From positions 1-5,824 of the forward strand of contig JAPOYQ010000722.1 of NCBI GenBank assembly GCA_026706505.1: a DNA stretch of 5,824 nt. The letters are read 5' to 3'. The notes beneath the pieces are model-generated. The model was not told the origin of the DNA. It did not search any database and was given only the letters and a program-made list of their open reading frames with translations. The first letter of the stretch is position 1. Each line of letters starts with the position of its first letter. A program made the position numbers and the translations under genes. Of this stretch, positions 5,510 through 5,824 are shown one piece after another. Source of the DNA: Gemmatimonadota bacterium. GTDB taxonomy: Bacteria > Latescibacterota > UBA2968 > UBA8231.

Positions 5510-5824
5510 TCGCGCACCACCGCTAGCGTGCGTTTGGCCGCGGTGCCGTCGGTTTCGAGGAGCAGGTGATAGATGCCGCTGGCTACGAGGTTGCCAGCGA
5601 GGTTGCGTCCATCCCACTCCTCCTCGTAGCCAGCGCGCGCCGTGCGTGGGCCTAAATCTTTCTCCCAGACGAGCGTGCCGTCGGCGGTAAAGAGTGCGAG
5701 GCGGGTTTCCATGCTGGGCGTGGCCAGATCAAACGCCAGCCGGGTGTGCGAGTGTTGGCCGGGACGGAAGGGGTTGGGGTAGTTGGGTTTGAGCAGGGTG
5801 GCGAGGGCGACCGGCGCGTCGGTT
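5506..5824 (-). CDS. Extracellular protein C-terminus with FlgD-Ig/type-IX-like tail domain, partial
   Basis: Only the last 105 residues are present; the 5' part lies beyond the right edge. The frame is open from base 5823, so the ATG at 5712 is internal. The sequence is a textbook C-terminal FlgD-Ig-like or Por-secretion-tail domain: KPNYPNPFRPG (12-22), TRLAFDL, LALFTADGTLVW, GYEEEWDGRNLAGNLVASGI (65-84), and an ending KRTLAVVRD. Such domains close large secreted or surface proteins in the FCB group and in several candidate phyla, and in Bacteroidetes similar tails direct type IX secretion and are cleaved. Whether this one is a sorting signal or only a beta-sandwich cannot be told here. The catalytic or binding part is outside the window. 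The stop TGA overlaps the proposed TTG start of the membrane protein gene, so the two are probably co-expressed. Confidence 0.85.
   Translation of the reverse strand, partial: TDAPVALATLLKPNYPNPFRPGQHSHTRLAFDLATPSMETRLALFTADGTLVWEKDLGPRTARAGYEEEWDGRNLAGNLVASGIYHLLLETDGTAAKRTLAVVRD
5577..5635. repeat. Perfect 14-bp inverted repeat inside the secreted-protein gene
   Basis: CGCTGGCTACGAGG (5577-5590) and its exact reverse complement (5622-5635) are separated by 31 bases, all within the coding sequence of the FlgD-Ig-like domain. On the coding strand the arms fall in the codons for the ARAGYEEE and NLVASGI stretches. It could form a hairpin in the mRNA about 70-130 bases upstream of the coupled TTG start. 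It may also be chance. Confidence 0.5.

Overview
The window is GC-rich bacterial DNA with six protein-coding genes, two of them cut by the window edges. There are no RNA genes, CRISPR arrays or transposases that I can see. Three traits together suggest an uncultured lineage near the FCB or Poribacteria/Latescibacterota kind: a phytanoyl-CoA-dioxygenase-type oxygenase, a DUF6785/6784-type multi-pass membrane protein, and an extracellular protein ending in a FlgD-Ig/type-IX-like C-terminal domain. This placement is inference from gene content, not a measured affiliation.

Left part (1-1181, + strand): the 3' end of a gamma-glutamylcyclotransferase-fold gene, then, 4 bases later, a complete Fe(II)/2-oxoglutarate-type dioxygenase of the PhyH family. 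The dioxygenase ribosome binding site lies inside the end of the first gene, so the two look co-transcribed. Middle left (1187-2299, - strand): a dihydroorotate dehydrogenase built like the quinone-dependent class 2 enzymes, but with a class-1-like cysteine and a GxPN-like substrate loop in the active site. It converges on the dioxygenase with a 5-base gap.

The 250-base region between the divergent pyrD and dehydrogenase genes (2300-2549) is packed with palindromic DNA. It holds a head-to-head pair of hairpin repeats whose stems differ by compensatory changes, and a perfect 16-bp inverted repeat of the CTTCGACAAGCTCAGC type. The promoters of both flanking genes must lie in or around it.

Right part: a medium-chain dehydrogenase/reductase without visible zinc ligands (2550-3578, +) overlaps by 4 bases, tail to tail, a 13-14-segment membrane protein (3575-5509, -). 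That gene starts with a probable TTG inside the stop codon of the upstream extracellular protein gene (5506 to the right edge, -), so the last two form a translationally coupled pair. Apart from pyrD (pyrimidine synthesis), the genes look like accessory oxidative or transport metabolism with unknown substrates. I see no clear new multi-gene system. The best leads are the mixed-class PyrD active site and the covarying hairpin repeat pair.
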